Assembly: GCA_022385755.1 (NCBI GenBank)
Contig: MU278367.1
Location: forward strand, 434,001 to 498,000
Length of the DNA stretch: 64,000 nt
Source: Trametopsis cervina
Lineage: Eukaryota; Basidiomycota; Agaricomycetes; Polyporales; Irpicaceae
Reading direction: 5' to 3'
Position 1 is the stretch's first letter; each line of letters begins with the position of its first letter. The translations under genes were made by a program, and so were the position numbers. Positions 1 through 12,709 of the stretch are shown piece by piece. The notes under the pieces are model-generated. The model worked only from the letters and a program-made list of their open reading frames with translations, did not search any database and was not told the DNA's origin.

Positions 1-1175
1 AGAAGAGATGTGGACGGAGAGCCTGGAGGCTTCGAACGGTCTGTCGTTCATGCACAGCATTGCCAGCTGGATGCCCGGTAGCCATCTACAGAGCAGTCAA
101 GTCGCGGCTCGTGCATGTTCATTATAACTTGGTGGTGGTCAAGCGCTGTCAAGACGGACTCTGTAGGCGGGTACGCGGGCGATGTTCAAACTCAGTCACG
201 TGAGCGTATTTCAGCACCAATCGGCGCTTAACACTAGTCATACTCGGTTATAGTCGAACCACCAGGACGACGCTATACGCATCGGTCTCCAATCCATGCT
301 TTCGCGACCCACGGTGAGTCTTATGTTCAAACGTAGCTGTCTCCTTTCAAGCTGACGGATAGACTCGCAGTAGTCGTGCTACGCTGTCACATATGTCGAA
401 CACAGCCACGGTCGCCTCGTTGCTGCGGATGAAGCATGCAAATATATTTTTTCTTTTGCCTGCTTCGAGTACTGCTCAGCGCGATCTCAACAGATGAGAC
501 TGGTATATGTGCAGTCAAGAGTGCGAGAGGCGGTACCGCTGTACCGGAGGAGAATCTGGCCCTCAAACGTCCATCGATCCACAACGACCCCCATCCCAGC
601 CATTGAAGTGCAATGCCTGACGTGAACATTCCCGTCTGGCGAGAATGCGACTGGCATTCTCACCAGCCGGAATTGTTCTGATGGTGTTGTATGTGTATCG
701 TGCTGAGATATGCCGGTCAGGGCGTGTAGACGTAGGCGTAAAGGTAGTATAATGCTGAACATGCTCATCACACATCGGAACGTTTTTATAATGATAAATA
801 TGATGATATCGATGGGTTGTGCAACGCTGTGTTCAATCATGAGCTCCGATGTGAGGATGAAGGTATCATTAGCTTCTGCGTCCTGAGATTTCATTTGGAT
901 ATCGTCTGTATATGAGAGACTGTGAATGCAATTCACTTGCCTCCGATCACCAGCTGTAGCGTATGACTAGGCTGAGACCTTAGGAGTAAATGCACCAGAA
1001 TAAAGCGGTACTCGGTAACATGAGATGTGATAAGATCATCAACATATCAACTCGGCGTCGCGCTAGCCCTTGGTCATAGTTGGAGGCAGACTCAACACAA
1101 GCAGAGCTCCAACCCCCCAAATATTACATATTACTAGATGAGATGCACTGCTTACATATCTATGTGATATTGCAT
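1..1175. other. No supportable gene
   Basis: This left edge lies downstream of the decarboxylase gene. Only short open frames occur, without family resemblance, convincing splice structure or a clear start; the longest, on the minus strand at about 487-936, opens with GTG rather than ATG. It could hold the 3' UTR of the neighbouring gene and intergenic DNA. A gene reaching in from outside the window cannot be excluded. Confidence 0.5.
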
Positions 1176-2494
1176 TTAGGACAGAACTTTAGGCAACCCA
1201 TTTTCTGCGAGCAACGCTTCCGATGCGTCCAGCACGCGTGGACCGTCGCCCACCCTTGTGTGAATCAAGCTTTTTACTGAACCGACGGAGAAAGGTTTCG
1301 CGACGGCAGCGTTGAAGCCTTGGGGAACGGAGCCGCTCCCAACTCCTTGCCCTGCAAAGAGACTGAAGGGATCCTTGAATCCATCGGCCTGAGGGAAGTA
1401 TTTGACGATGAGTTCGACGATCTCCTTCACGTTCTCTTTGAGAGTGTAGATCACGGCGTTGGGTCCAGCATCATATGTATATGCGGCCTTGACGTGACCG
1501 GTCGTTTCGACAGCAACGCGGTTATACTCCACAATGAGGGCAATAATTGCGCGGGACACGTCGTTCATATAAAAGATCGGCGGGTCCGTATCGAGCGCAA
1601 CGGCGTGGAACTGGTTGGAATCCTGCATCGTGATTCGCGCGAAAGTGTCGAAGTCGCGTGCGAGGATGGCTTTCTTAATGGCCTCCATACGCGCGGGTAC
1701 GACTTCCTTGATACGATGTTGCAGGAGGGGTGATGTCTCGACTGTGCGTTGCATGCCGGAAGTAGAACTCGTGCCCTTCTTGTCATCCGAGACGACACAG
1801 ATGAGGGCGTGCATCTCCGGCCAATGCGATTGGGGGGCAACCTCAACGGCAAGCGAATCACTGCCATCTGCAGCGGAACCCATCTCCCAAGCTACGAATC
1901 CACCGAAGAGAGATCGGCATGCAGAACCAGAACCTTGGCGGGAAATGCGCGAAAGCTCTGAAGCTGATGTCGGAAGAGCGTACAGCGCAGCCAGAGAAGA
2001 TACCAGGGCCGCAAAGCCTGCAGCGGAAGATGCCAGACCGGCTGCCGTAGGGAAGTTGTTCACCGACGATATATGCACGGCGAATGTAGAGAGCTATAAA
2101 GACTTTAGTATGATTATCATTCGGCGGTCGACCTGTACAGCGCACCTTGGGTTCAGATGGGTTTTTGTCTTCCACTTGCCGCCTTAGGCTCTTCATCTCC
2201 CGGATACACGTGGCCAACCTGCCTCCCTCCTTGATCTCTTCTTCCACGCCATTTAACCACAGTCTGTCCTTCTCAAAAGATAGATCTGCACGGGACGTCG
2301 TAGTCGAGCGTAAATGGTCCTGGTCGAGCGTGACCGAAAGCGAAGAGTTCGTGGGGAGGATCAGCTTCGTATCCCTCTTTCCCCAGTACCTATCTCGCGA
2401 GAATATTAGTGATAAGTTAAGACGTGAAGTATCGCACTCACTTGATGCATGCAATGTTCACGGGCGCAGAGGTGGTAGCTTGATAGACGGCCAT
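1176..2494 (-). CDS. ERG19: Diphosphomevalonate decarboxylase
   Basis: ATP-dependent decarboxylation of mevalonate 5-diphosphate to isopentenyl diphosphate, the last step of the mevalonate pathway feeding sterol, dolichol and ubiquinone synthesis, in the cytosol. Three exons fit: 2442-2494, 2146-2389 and 1176-2093, giving about 404 residues, the usual family length. The protein begins MAVYQATTSAPVNIACIK, with the first intron splitting the K of the conserved KYWGKRD. The GHMP-type ATP-binding glycine/alanine loop follows as NNFPTAAGLASSAAGFAAL near residue 112, and the C-terminus ends TRVGDGPRVL plus a short tail. Both introns are 52 bases with GTGAGT or GTGCGC donors. The ATG at 2494 is the only start giving the conserved N-terminus. 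It is divergent from CCR4, whose ATG lies 571 bases away. Identification rests on family motifs and is very secure. Confidence 0.95.
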
Positions 2495-3065
2495 CGTAAA
2501 GTAGGAGAACAACGTGTACCCGTCGAGTGCAAGACCAGTCCGAATATATAACTACGACGGACGTAAAACCTGTGTGGTACGAGAGCAAAACGTCAGATCG
2601 TATGGTACGTTTTACGTCCGGACAGCTATAAAGTATAGCCGCCCATAATCGCCTTGATAGGTCACGTGACTTAGACGATTATCTCGATTAGGTAAGCGTA
2701 GGGCGGGGACGAATGCGGTGAGTGGCAGTCGTCATCTTGTGCATCGTCCACGACCCTCTCTTCACCGTTCTATACATTGACGTCCCACGAGCACACGACA
2801 CTCGCGATCATTCACTATTTCAACGTAACTACCATTCTGACTCATAACAAACACCTGCAAATTTTCCCAGAAGCGCCTCGACGAACGCAGTCCTCTCGGT
2901 CTTGAAGGATCATTTTCCGACGGTCTCTTGCAGGATATTACTCATCGCGGGAGGGGCAGCGAAGAATCTAATACTAGTAGCTTAGTCTACTATCCATTCC
3001 TTTGGGGTAGGTACGAAGCGCGACCAGGTCTTTCGACGACAGGCTTGTAGCCCGCTGCCAATGCG
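2495..3065. promoter_or_regulatory. Shared divergent promoter of ERG19 and CCR4
   Basis: This 571-base gap separates the start codons of two oppositely oriented genes, so both promoters must lie here. It contains a 12-base inverted repeat near the decarboxylase side (listed separately) and a pyrimidine-rich stretch at about 2756-2880 in front of CCR4. No gene is seen in it. Promoter function is inferred from position only. Confidence 0.6.
2558..2620. repeat. 12-base perfect inverted repeat
   Basis: CGGACGTAAAAC at 2558-2569 is repeated inverted as GTTTTACGTCCG at 2609-2620, with 39 bases between the arms. It lies about 65 bases upstream of the decarboxylase start codon. The arms carry ACGT cores, as recognised by some bZIP factors, so a dimer-binding site or a hairpin in the 5' leader is possible. 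Function is unknown. Confidence 0.6.
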
Positions 3066-5540
3066 ATGTACTACGCACAACAATCCCCAGGCATCGCACA
3101 CAAACTCGCGCAGCATCCCGCCGGGCTTCATGACCCCTCACCATGGTCTCGTACAGCACATCATCCAGCACTCGGTCCTCCGGGGCACGCACAGCCTCCG
3201 ACGTCCCCCGGATATCCTTTGTTCACGCACGCGAACGGGATGACCGCCTTGCAGCATCATCCCCATGCACATATGCCAGGCCCGATGGGGCACCACCATC
3301 ACCAGAACTCGTTGTCGCATTCGCACGCACACTATCAGTCTCCGCCGAACGGGAACGGGATACCTGGGGCCCATGGTGGCCTGGTGCCTAATGGATCTCC
3401 TGCAAACGCCGCCGTTTCTCAGATCATGACACCGCATTGGCAGAATCAGTTGATGAAGTGCGAGGTTTGTACACTCTGTTGGTGGGACTGAGATTAGGGG
3501 ATACTGATAGTGGCCTGCGTAACCAGATGATTCGTGCGTCCAGGTCCCCGCACCATAGAGCAAGGGCGAGTGCAATGGCTTCGCGAACTGTACAGAAATC
3601 TGCGATTACTATTACCAACCCGAACGCTATAAAGATTGTCGACGCGAACGGCACGACGAAGGATGGCGAGTCCATTGCGGGCACGCCACCACAGTCGTCC
3701 GCTTCCACAGCCACTCTGAATGGTTCCCCCAGCACTGTATCGTTAGCTGCAGATCATCCCTCTGCAACTGTTGCGCCTATAGGAGACATCCAAGGGAGGC
3801 CAACAGCCCCCAAGCCACCAGAGAACACTTGGACATCTCTGGACATGGGTGGCGTGAACATAAAGAACATCCCGCCGACCTCGGGATTGTTCTCATTTAC
3901 TTTCCTCATCAACCTCTATCTCAACCACAACGCTCTCACGAGTATACCACCCGAAATCACGAAGCTCCGCCATCTTGAACTCCTCGACCTTTCAGGGAAT
4001 AATCTTGTAACCGTTCCTCCGGAGCTGGGTATGCTCACATCGCTAAAGGAGTTGTACCTTTTCGACAATCACCTTACCACGATCCCGCCGGAGCTGGGAA
4101 CATTGCATCAACTTCAGACGCTTGGCATCGAGGGCAATCCCATAGATCCCGTATTGAAGCACATGGTGCAAGAACAAGGCACACCGGCACTTGTTGCTCA
4201 CCTTCGCGATTCATGTCCCGCCCCTGCGCCTCCGCCCCCGAGGATGTGGAACAACCTTGTGACACAGAGCGAACGGGAGAACATGCAAACGGACCCCAAC
4301 GTCGAGACGATCACTGTTCTTTGCTACAACATCCTTTGCGAGAAAGCGGCCACGACTAGGATGTACGGCTACACGCCTTCGTGGGCGCTCATCTGGAAGT
4401 ACCGTAAAGATCTCGTATTGAAGGAGATTCAGAGCCACGATGCGGACTTTGTATGTTTGCAGGAGGTGGATAGTGCGAACTACGAGGAGTTCTTCTTGGA
4501 GCACCTGTCGGATCAGGACTACGCTGGAGTGTATTGGCCGAAGTCGCGGTACAAGACCATGAGCGACGCGGATCGACGAATGGTAGATGGCTGCGCAACA
4601 TTCTACAAGGCATCGAAGTGAGTGAATTGGTTTGTCAATAGGATTGGCAACTCATATCACATTCCCAGATACACCCTCGTCGAGAACCACCTCGTGGAGT
4701 TTAGCGCGATGGCCATGCAGCGCTCAGACTTCAAGAAGACGGACGATATGTTCAACCGCGTTCTAGGCAAAGATCACATCGCGGTCATTTGTCTTTTCGA
4801 GAACAAAGAGACCGGCACGCGTCTCATCGTCGTCAACACGCATTTGCACTGGGATCCGCAATTCCGTGATGTCAAGCTCGTGCAGACAGCGCTGATGATC
4901 GAGGAGGTCGAGAAAGCCGCCAGCAACTTCGCCAAGTATCCCCCTCGCCCGCCGGCGCCCGCATCAGCCAATGGCACCGGCAAAGGGGCCTCGTCTAACG
5001 ACAACAATGCGTCTTCGCGTCCTCCTCCCATCTACACCGACGGCACGAAGATCCCCATCATCGTCTGCGGCGATTTCAACTCCATACAGAACAGCGGGGT
5101 CTACGAGTTCCTCTCGACGGGCAGCACACCGGCGGACCATCCGGATTTCATGGCGCATCTCTACGGCAAATATACTTCCGAGGGGTTGCGGCATAAGTTG
5201 AACCTCAAGAGCGCTTATAGCACAGTTGGGGAGATTCCGTTCACGAATTTCACACCCGGGTTCCAGGGCGTACTGGATTATATCTGGTACTCGACGTCGA
5301 ACCTTGCGGTGAACGCTGTGCTGGGAGAGGTGGACAGGCCGTATATCGAAAAGGTCGTGGGCTTCCCGAACGTCCACTTCCCGTCCGAGTGCGTATTATT
5401 TTATCACAGACTTTCTTGATTACTCATCGCTAACTATTTGCTCTAGTCACTTGTGTATCGCTTCAGAGTTCCGCGTGAGGCCGCCAAAGGAGTCGCAACC
5501 ACCGCGCCCGCCGCCTGTCTTCCCCGACTCCTCGCGATGA
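3066..5540 (+). CDS. CCR4: CCR4-NOT deadenylase catalytic subunit
   Basis: Poly(A)-specific 3' exonuclease of the CCR4-NOT complex, which shortens mRNA tails. Exons 3066-3464, 3527-4617, 4669-5388 and 5447-5540 join in frame to 767 residues. The N-terminal 130 residues are rich in His, Pro and Gln. The highly conserved stretch SPHHRARASAMASR follows the first intron. Leucine-rich repeats span about residues 243-325 (for example LFLINLYLNHN-like and LLDLSGNNLVTVPPELG units), which in yeast contact the CAF1/POP2 nuclease. The endonuclease/exonuclease/phosphatase domain covers about 390-750 with LCYNIL, CLQEVD, CGDFNS and the final SDH, whose D codon is split by the last intron; all key residues are present. 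The tail is short and proline-rich. The start was chosen because it opens the frame just upstream of the conserved region; another upstream start is not seen. Confidence 0.95.
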
Positions 5541-6115
5541 GAGCAGCACATCATTATAGGATAACTTTATCCACGAACGCTGGTGTTCAGTCTCGTTTGT
5601 TTGTTTGTTCATCTTCTTTCTACATTTACTTCTACCTTCTTCTACCCCATTCCCATTCCTGTAAATACCTTTGGTCCCATTTGTTCTTTCTTTCTTTCCT
5701 TCTGTTGTTTCTCCGCGCACCAACCCTCGTTTCCTTTTTTGTACGTTGTGGAATACACACACCTCTTTGGTTCTCCGTCAATCGCTTGTGCCACCACCAT
5801 CGCCATCACACCCTCTCTCTCTCCCTGCTCGCCTCTTGTCGTCGTCTCTGTTATCACCACCATTATGTCGCGTTCAAACTAACTGCAATCCACTGTAGCA
5901 TGTTCGTGTACCTTCCATGTTCGTCATAATGCAAATTTCTTTCAACTCCTCACTCACCGGGTCGTTTTGTCAACATATATACTGCGTGATGCTGACATAC
6001 ATGAGATCATATACGTATCCACGTATCCATATAAAAAGTATACAAAAGCTGACAGATGTAATTCAAAAAGTTAAGGATCGCTATAGCTACACCCAAGAAA
6101 ACAGCGCGTTGACAA
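5541..6115. other. Convergent 3' region, pyrimidine-rich
   Basis: This lies between the stop codons of CCR4 and the first subtilase, which face each other. About 5590-5860 is strongly rich in T and C on the plus strand, which explains the several overlapping open frames there. It most likely holds the 3' UTRs of both genes. No coding signal is seen. Confidence 0.6.
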
Positions 6116-9100
6116 TCACTTCGGGACCTGGACCCCAATGACCGGACTCAGCCAGCTCTCGAAGTCCGCCTCGTTCGTAGGGTCGCCAGTGACTTTCAGC
6201 GCTCGGAGGAGAATCTTGTACGATCCGTTCGGGATCGTAGTCCCGTTTGCGAACGTCGGCGGGTTGATGTCGAAGAGGTTGAACCCCGAGCCATCCTGTG
6301 TCAACAAATAACGTTAGCGTTGAGTGGAAGTGGAAGGGAAGGGGAGGGGGAACGCACGTTCTGGTCTGTGTTGCGCGGTATGAAGTCCAGCTCGAACAGG
6401 CTCCCCAGCGTCTTCACCTGCGCAAAGCTACCTCCCTTCGCCGCCTGCGAGAACTCCAACCCATCGCGCGTATTGAGCGTCGTCGGTATCTTCGCCCCCG
6501 CATCCACAAGGTCCGCCCTAAGCAACGCCGTCCCGAAATCGAGACGCAACAACAGCTCAGGGAAATCCTCTCCCACAAACGAAAAATTCCCCGCGGGCGC
6601 GGGGCCCGTGAAGAAGCTGCCGGCGGGGTTGGTGAGCACGGGGAGGTCCACCCCAAAGAACGCATCCGTGTTATCGAGGATGCGCGCGTCCGTTTTGAGC
6701 GAGGCGGCGACGCCGAGATAGGTGACGTGGTAGCTCTCGTTCGCGTTTGAGATCTGGATGAAGCCGGAGTAGATGGGCAGGAGCGAGGGGTCCAGACCGG
6801 TGGGGGGCGTGATGTGTGCGGTGATTTGTTGGGTTTGCCCGGGGTGCACTGTTAGGGATGTTTCGCTGAATTTTACGGTGGCGGAGGCGGCGGAGAGCGG
6901 GACGGGGCCGTCTGCGGGGAAGGAGGTGCCCTGAGAAGGATAGTCAGAAACCGATGGTACGTACTCTATCTGAAGTTTTACACTTACTGGTGTCAGGGAC
7001 AGTGCGGTCCCTGCGGGAATGTGGCTGATCTTGAACGCCTTCGCCGCAGGCCCAGTGTTCTCGATCGTGAATGTCTGACTACACGATCCCTCCATTGTTA
7101 GCCATAACCGCATACTGTATAAAACACAGCACTCACAGGCCCTTAAAATGCGCCGTATCATTAAGAAGCAATTCTCCAGGCGAGATCACAATATCCGTAG
7201 TCAGCGCCGTAAACGCATCAACAAGCCCCGCGCCCTGCTGGGCAACAGTCTGCAACGGATCCCCATCCGTATGGCTGCTCGGCACTCTCTGCGCCGTCGT
7301 CTCAAACAGATTCCTCGCCCCAAGTCCAACAGCCGCGCTCGTACCCTTAACACCAAACAAAAGCGCGCTCACACCAGCAATGAACGGCGTAGCCATCGAC
7401 GTGCCCGATTCCACTCCAAAACTGCCCAGGGGGACGGGGAGCGTGGAGAGGATGTTCCCGCCGGGCGCGGCGACGGCGGGTTTGAAGAAGAGGTCGTTGG
7501 AGGGCCCGATGGAGGTGAAGGAGGAGATGAGGCCGCCGGCCGGGTCGGGGAATTGGAAGCCGCCCCCGGATTGGGGGAAGGAGAGGGAGATGGGGGTGCC
7601 GGAGGCGAATGTGTTTACGAGCTGTGAGCGTGTGTTTCTTGAGATCTTTATTGAGGGGAAGATGGGCTGGGGAGGGACTTACGAAGACGCCGTCCTGCGC
7701 CTGGATGAGCGCGGCGGTGAAGTTCCCGACGGCGATGTCTGAGAAGCCGCTGCCGTTACTGTCGAAATAACAATAAGAAATAAGACGTTTTGTTCAGTGT
7801 TCGGTGCGTATGCTGAGAGACGTAGGACGCACTCGTAGATCAACGTGACGTTCCCGCCCTTCGCCGCAATATTCGTCAGTTTCTGCACCTGCATTCAAAC
7901 GCCATTCCATCAGTTCACTCTCTCAGTCAGTCACAGCCCCTTCACGAGAACCAGACCCAGAACCAGACAGACTCACGAACGTACAAGTCCCCCTCCTAAC
8001 AACAACCACCCTCCCCCCCAAATCCGGCGTCCCATCCGGAAGCGGATCACACGCATCATCCACGACGCTCGTATCATTGCTCGTCGCAAACACCGGGAGC
8101 GTCTGCGTCACCGGCAGCGGGAACGTGTCGAAATACGTTATCGGGTCGTGAGCGCCCGAGGAGAGGTGGACAGAGGCGTTCTGGAGGGGGATGACGGTGT
8201 TGTCGAGCGAGGCGACGGAGATGGCGGAGAGTGCGTTGCCGGGACCTGAGGTGTAGAATGCGCCTTTTGAGCCGTCGTTTCCTGCGCAACGCGAACGCAG
8301 TGAGCATGAGCGAGTGAACGTACGTGAGTATGAGTGTGAGTGCGTGAAGTTAGTTATGTGCGATGGAGGGATTGGAATGGAACGGAATGGACTAGTACGC
8401 ACCTGCAGCGATAGTGACGATCCTCCCCGTACTCGCGATCCGACTCGAGACAACAGACGCAGACCCCTCCGTCCAGCCGTCCGCCCCGCCCAACGACATC
8501 GTGAGGATGTTCTGCCCGTCGCTCACCCCGCGCAGGAGTGCTTCTATTATGACTGTTTTCGGGGTTTTTCGTTAGTTGGTTCTGTCGGGTTATGCGGAAA
8601 CCACGGACGCTGTAAAGAAAGGAAGGAAAGAAAGAGGGAAAGAAAGAAGGCCACGCACTATCATCGCTCACATCCCCCGTGCACCCGAAGATCCTGTACG
8701 AGCTCAGGGAGGCCTCGTATGCTACTCCGCTGATGTTGAACTCGTTGCCCGGGTTCGCGCCGATGATTCCCTGTCGCCGTGCATGCGGTTAGCCACAACA
8801 ACAACAACCTCCCTTGCCGTGGAGGTGTGAGGACTGAGTAATGGACGTACTGCGACGTGCGTCCCGTGTCCGTTGCACTGGTCCAGAGGATCGGGGTCGG
8901 GCTGTGGTGTGTTCGAACCGTTGAAAGCATCCCCGACAAAGTCGAACCCGCCGATGACCTTGTGGCCCGGTCCGATCCCGCCTCCTAGCGATGGGTGTGT
9001 GTAATCTGTTGTCACACAAATTCATATTTAGCGTGTTGTCGTCGTAAGAGTGTAGGGAAGGGAAGGGGAGGGAGGGAGAATCACCGATGCCCGTGTCGAT

Positions 9101-10009
9101 TCTAAAAGTAAAGTGAGCATTTGATTTTGATGAGCTGGGGTGGGGATATGGGTTCTTACATTCCTATTTTGATACCTTTCCCCGCGATGCCTCTCGCATG
9201 CAGCTTGTCAACGCCCTATTAATAAACCCCAAAACGCAATAAGCAAGATGCAATGAGTATAGGTCATATTTGGTATCACACGACCACGCAGCACGCACCG
9301 TGATGATATGCGTAGACTCAGAATCGACAGGAAGCGCGGGGTCGTTCGGGCCCGTGACGACATGGATACTGACAGGCCTACAGTAAATCACCGTCAGCGT
9401 GTGCGCGACGAACGATACGATCTGCAGTGAAGAAAGCTAAAGCGCACTTGGGAGCCGGGACGCGTATCACTGGTCGGATCGCCTGCACGCCGGGGATGGT
9501 CGCGACTTTGTTGCGGTCCTGTAGCACGCACCATCAATTTACGGAACAGAAAAGAGGGGTGGGTTGGGTTGGGTAACCCACATTGGAGTCCTACAGAACG
9601 ATTGTCAGCACATTGCAAACTGTATTTGCAAAGGCAAAGAATGGGGCCATCGTACCTGGAGGGTGACCGCCGCGCCGATGAAGATACCCGGCGTGTTGAA
9701 CTCTTTGTCAACGTCGAAGCTGACTTCGCGTTTACGCATGTGGTCGTACAGACTCTCATGCGGCTTGGAGATGAAGACGTCGGTCAGATGCGGCTAGCGT
9801 ACACGGTCGATAGGATACGACAGGCTCACTTCGCGAGTTGCAACATGATCCCTCTTGCCTGGAATATCCGAGGCCGACGCGACCTCGACGATGAACCTAT
9901 TCGGGATGATGTTCCCGGCCGTAGGCTTCAGCCCAGTCGTGGGGAACCGCGCATACACCGACGCAACAAAGGGCAGACACCACAGCACAGTCTGCGTCTT
10001 CATCTTCAT
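6116..10009 (-). CDS. Secreted subtilisin-like protease (S8A), paralogue 1
   Basis: A secreted serine endopeptidase of the S8A group related to bacterial Vpr, with many short exons. The first exon starts [20 protein letters not shown], a good signal peptide, followed by an I9-type propeptide (NRFIVEV, then a KREVSFDV segment near 9700). The catalytic residues are intact: Asp in GIDTGI near 9110-9170, His in GHGTHVA near 8852-8876, and Ser in GTSMATPF with its codon at 7397-7399. A PA domain is inserted before the Ser region ([11 protein letters not shown] near 7980-8010), and a C-terminal Fn3-like domain ([13 protein letters not shown], 6950-7070) precedes the stop at 6116. A TATA-like TTATAATG lies about 45 bases upstream of the ATG. 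I estimate 850-900 residues. It resembles the plus-strand subtilase at 18913 throughout. The likely job is nutrient protein digestion outside the cell, which is inference. Confidence 0.9.
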
Positions 10010-11346
10010 CTTGGGGGTCTGAGCGAGCGCATGAGCACTTGGCACCTGAGCACATTATAAGGGGCGCAAGGAACAGCTTGGGCCAGGGTTCGATATCGAC
10101 AGTGGGAAAGCCGGGCGCAAACGCCATGTGGGCGTGCGATCTTGACGTTCGGGTTTGGTATCGCGGGTGTATGGCGGGGATGCGAGAGTGCATGCGACGT
10201 ACCCACGCATTGAGAGGCGCGACGTCTTCCTGGGATTCTTGAGCATCCGGAATCTCTCCGCGAGTTCAATGCGCGCCATATTGGGCGTGGACGCGCTCCT
10301 GCAATTGGCGCAATTCGTGGCGAGCATGAGCATGAACATATTTTCGTGCTGTATAAGCTGGTGGCTGGTGTGAGCGGTGGTGGGGATTGCGAATCAATCG
10401 GCGTTGAGGATGTGCGTTGAGTGACATCTGGGCAGTTGGTTGACAGAGGCGTACCGTGTGGAAGCAGACTGTGAGGTACAGCTGGCGATCAGAAGTGATA
10501 GACGTGCCAGGCAAAGGTCGCAGATAACGGCGCAACATCAGTGAGGGAATGGGAGAGAGCAGCTCACATGTCGCTGGTGAAGTGATCGGGTGTGTGTGTA
10601 GCTGGGGCTTCTCAGTGGCAGCTGTCGCATCGCAATGAGTGCTCTAATCGAAGCACGGTCGCGTACACAAAACCGAGCCCGACATCGCACAACAGACAGC
10701 GAGAGAGATGTGGATCCTCGCGGCCAAGGAGCTTTCTACTCGCCGGTATGTTCAGTGAACTGCATTTTGGATTTGGGAGAGCTCGGGTAGCACGTCACCC
10801 GCTCTGTCGACAAAAAGCGCAGAGCAGCTGTGTTTAAGTACGCCTGTCCCCCAAGTGTTGATCCCCCTGGTGAAAGAAACTGTCTGTCACGCCGGGTGCT
10901 GTCACGAAGGAAGATATCGCTGCACTTGTCAACGCTAACGTGCAACCTCTGCTTGTCATGGAGTCAGCGATCAAAACTCCACGCTTAAGGAGGGTGTACT
11001 GACCCGAGTGGAGGCGTAAATAGGGATCGTCTTTATTGTCCAGATATAATCAGTCGCTCGCAGTGGCACGCTGTCAAAGTCTACAGTATTGCACACCGGA
11101 AGTTAGCCGTTCAAAAGCAAAGCGCACTAGCGCAGTCCTCGCCACCGAGTTTTCCCTGTTCGTGTTTGATGCGCCTAGCGCCAATCAACAAACTTGACGT
11201 TTACCGCGAAAGTTCGGCTCGCACACTACACTACACTACACCGTGACACAGGCCATCCACTTGCCATTCAGAACCGCGCCCCAGGGCACTCGTATCTGAA
11301 TGCGTCTGAATACGCGTCCAACGACTACTTCACATCCTATCGATTG
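10010..11346. promoter_or_regulatory. Divergent intergenic region of subtilase 1 and the PCD-like gene
   Basis: Start codons of two divergent genes flank 1.3 kb. The part next to the protease holds a TATA-like element at about 10054-10060 on the minus strand. Near 11220-11245 is a short tandem ACACT repeat before the second gene. The open frames here are under 100 codons, overlap one another and show no family resemblance, so I see no further gene. Confidence 0.5.
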
Positions 11347-12709
11347 ATGACCACACTGCTCCGCGGTCTTCTTTCTTTCAAACGCAACCTCGCAGTCGCA
11401 GTCCCGAAGACTGTCTCCTCAAACTCGACTACCCAAACTACCCAACGTTGTCATGCATTCGTGAACGCGAGACGGTTTTGCCAGAGTGCAAGGAGGTCAG
11501 AAGAAGAAGATGCTGGAAAGCCGGCCGTAAAAGCGGTCGCATTCCCCGACCTCCCGCTCGAGCGACGCCTAAGCAGTACGTCCCTCCCTCCCCAACATAG
11601 TCCCACAAACTCACACACTTTGTCGGCGAACTTTAGGTCCTACAGAGAAATCCCTAGACGTAGAGCGCAAAATCTACTCCACCACCGCCCTCCCAGACAC
11701 GCACAAGACCCTCCCGCCCATCCCGCCGCGCCCCCCACCAGGGTCTACGCCCTGGCTCTCAGACGACGACGCCGCGACGTACCTCCCGCCGCTGTTCGAG
11801 CGCCAGTGGTCCGTCGCGCGGTACCGGCCGCCGGACGTCAAACGCGCAAAGATCACGTATCAGTTGCTGTCGAAGGTGTTCGTGTTTAAGAGCGTGAAGG
11901 ACGCGTTGGAGTTCTCGATGGAGATCACGCAGATTGCGAACAAGATGGCCGTACGTCTACGCTCGTCCTCTCTCCTTTTTTATTATTTTAGTTTTAGTTC
12001 TTGTTACGTCGACGCTAAAGTCCCTCGTTTCGCATAGCACCACCCGACGATTCACAAAGTAGTAGGCACGATGGTGATCTTCCGCACCCTAACGCACTCC
12101 GCCCACGTGGTCCCCTTCCACCTCTGGAAGCTCCTAAAACCCGTCTCCGTCCCAGGAATAACGATGCACGACGTGCGCCTCGCCATGCGTCTCGAGCGCG
12201 CCTGGGGCACGCTCTGGGACTCGCACCGCGCCGCGCTCCCGCGCAAAGGCTGGTCCTTCCCGGGGCTCAAACGCCCCCGCATAATCAGCCGCGGGCGCAT
12301 CCAGGCAAAAGTAGGCCGATATTGGAAATACGAGGTGCGCGTCGTGCGGTGGCTTGCGAGGGCGGCGCGGGAGAAGGCACAGGCGGAGCAGAAGAGGGCG
12401 GGGTTGGCGAGGGAACGGGTGGCGAGGGATCCGTGGGCGGTTAGGGGGGAGAAGGAGAGGAGGTTGGGAGCGGTTTGGGAGTGGGGGAGAAGGGTGGAGG
12501 GCATGGGGGAGAAGGAGAGGATGAGGGAGGTCGAGAGGATGGAGGAGGTGGAGAAGAAAGAGAGGGAGAGGAAGAAGCAGTATTGGAGGTGGAAGAGGAA
12601 GGTGTGGGGGAAAACGCCGAGGTGGAAGAAGATGAAGTGGAAGAATAGGGCGAGGGATGCGAAGAGGGCAGAGAGGCGGGCGCAGTACCAGGCGGCGGCG
12701 AGCGCGTAA
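11347..12709 (+). CDS. Pterin-4a-carbinolamine dehydratase-like protein with long basic tail
   Basis: Three exons, 11347-11575, 11637-11950 and 12038-12709, join to 404 residues. Residues about 155-250 match the pterin-4a-carbinolamine dehydratase fold: VFVFKSVKDALEFSMEITQIANKMA, here given as VFVFKS, then the paired histidines of HHPTIHK, then LTHSA and finally GITMHDVRLA. In typical enzymes the TH and the G-L/I-x-x-x-D-x-x-LA motifs are nearly adjacent; here about 17 residues are inserted. The N-terminus (MTTLLRGLLSFKRNLAVAV, then RRFCQSARR) is basic and Ser-rich, consistent with mitochondrial import. The last 140 or so residues are a Lys/Arg/Glu-rich, probably helical or coiled tail absent from normal enzymes, which are about 100 residues. 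The family dehydrates 4a-hydroxytetrahydropterin, but activity of this form is uncertain. The ATG at 11347 is the first in frame. Confidence 0.75.

Noticed and set aside
487..936. 149-codon minus-strand frame at the left edge
   Set aside because: It begins with GTG, not ATG, and shows no family resemblance or splice context.
5453..5929. Several overlapping frames after the CCR4 stop
   Set aside because: They come from a T/C-rich 3' UTR; composition is Leu/Ser/Phe/Pro repetitive and the frames overlap on both strands.
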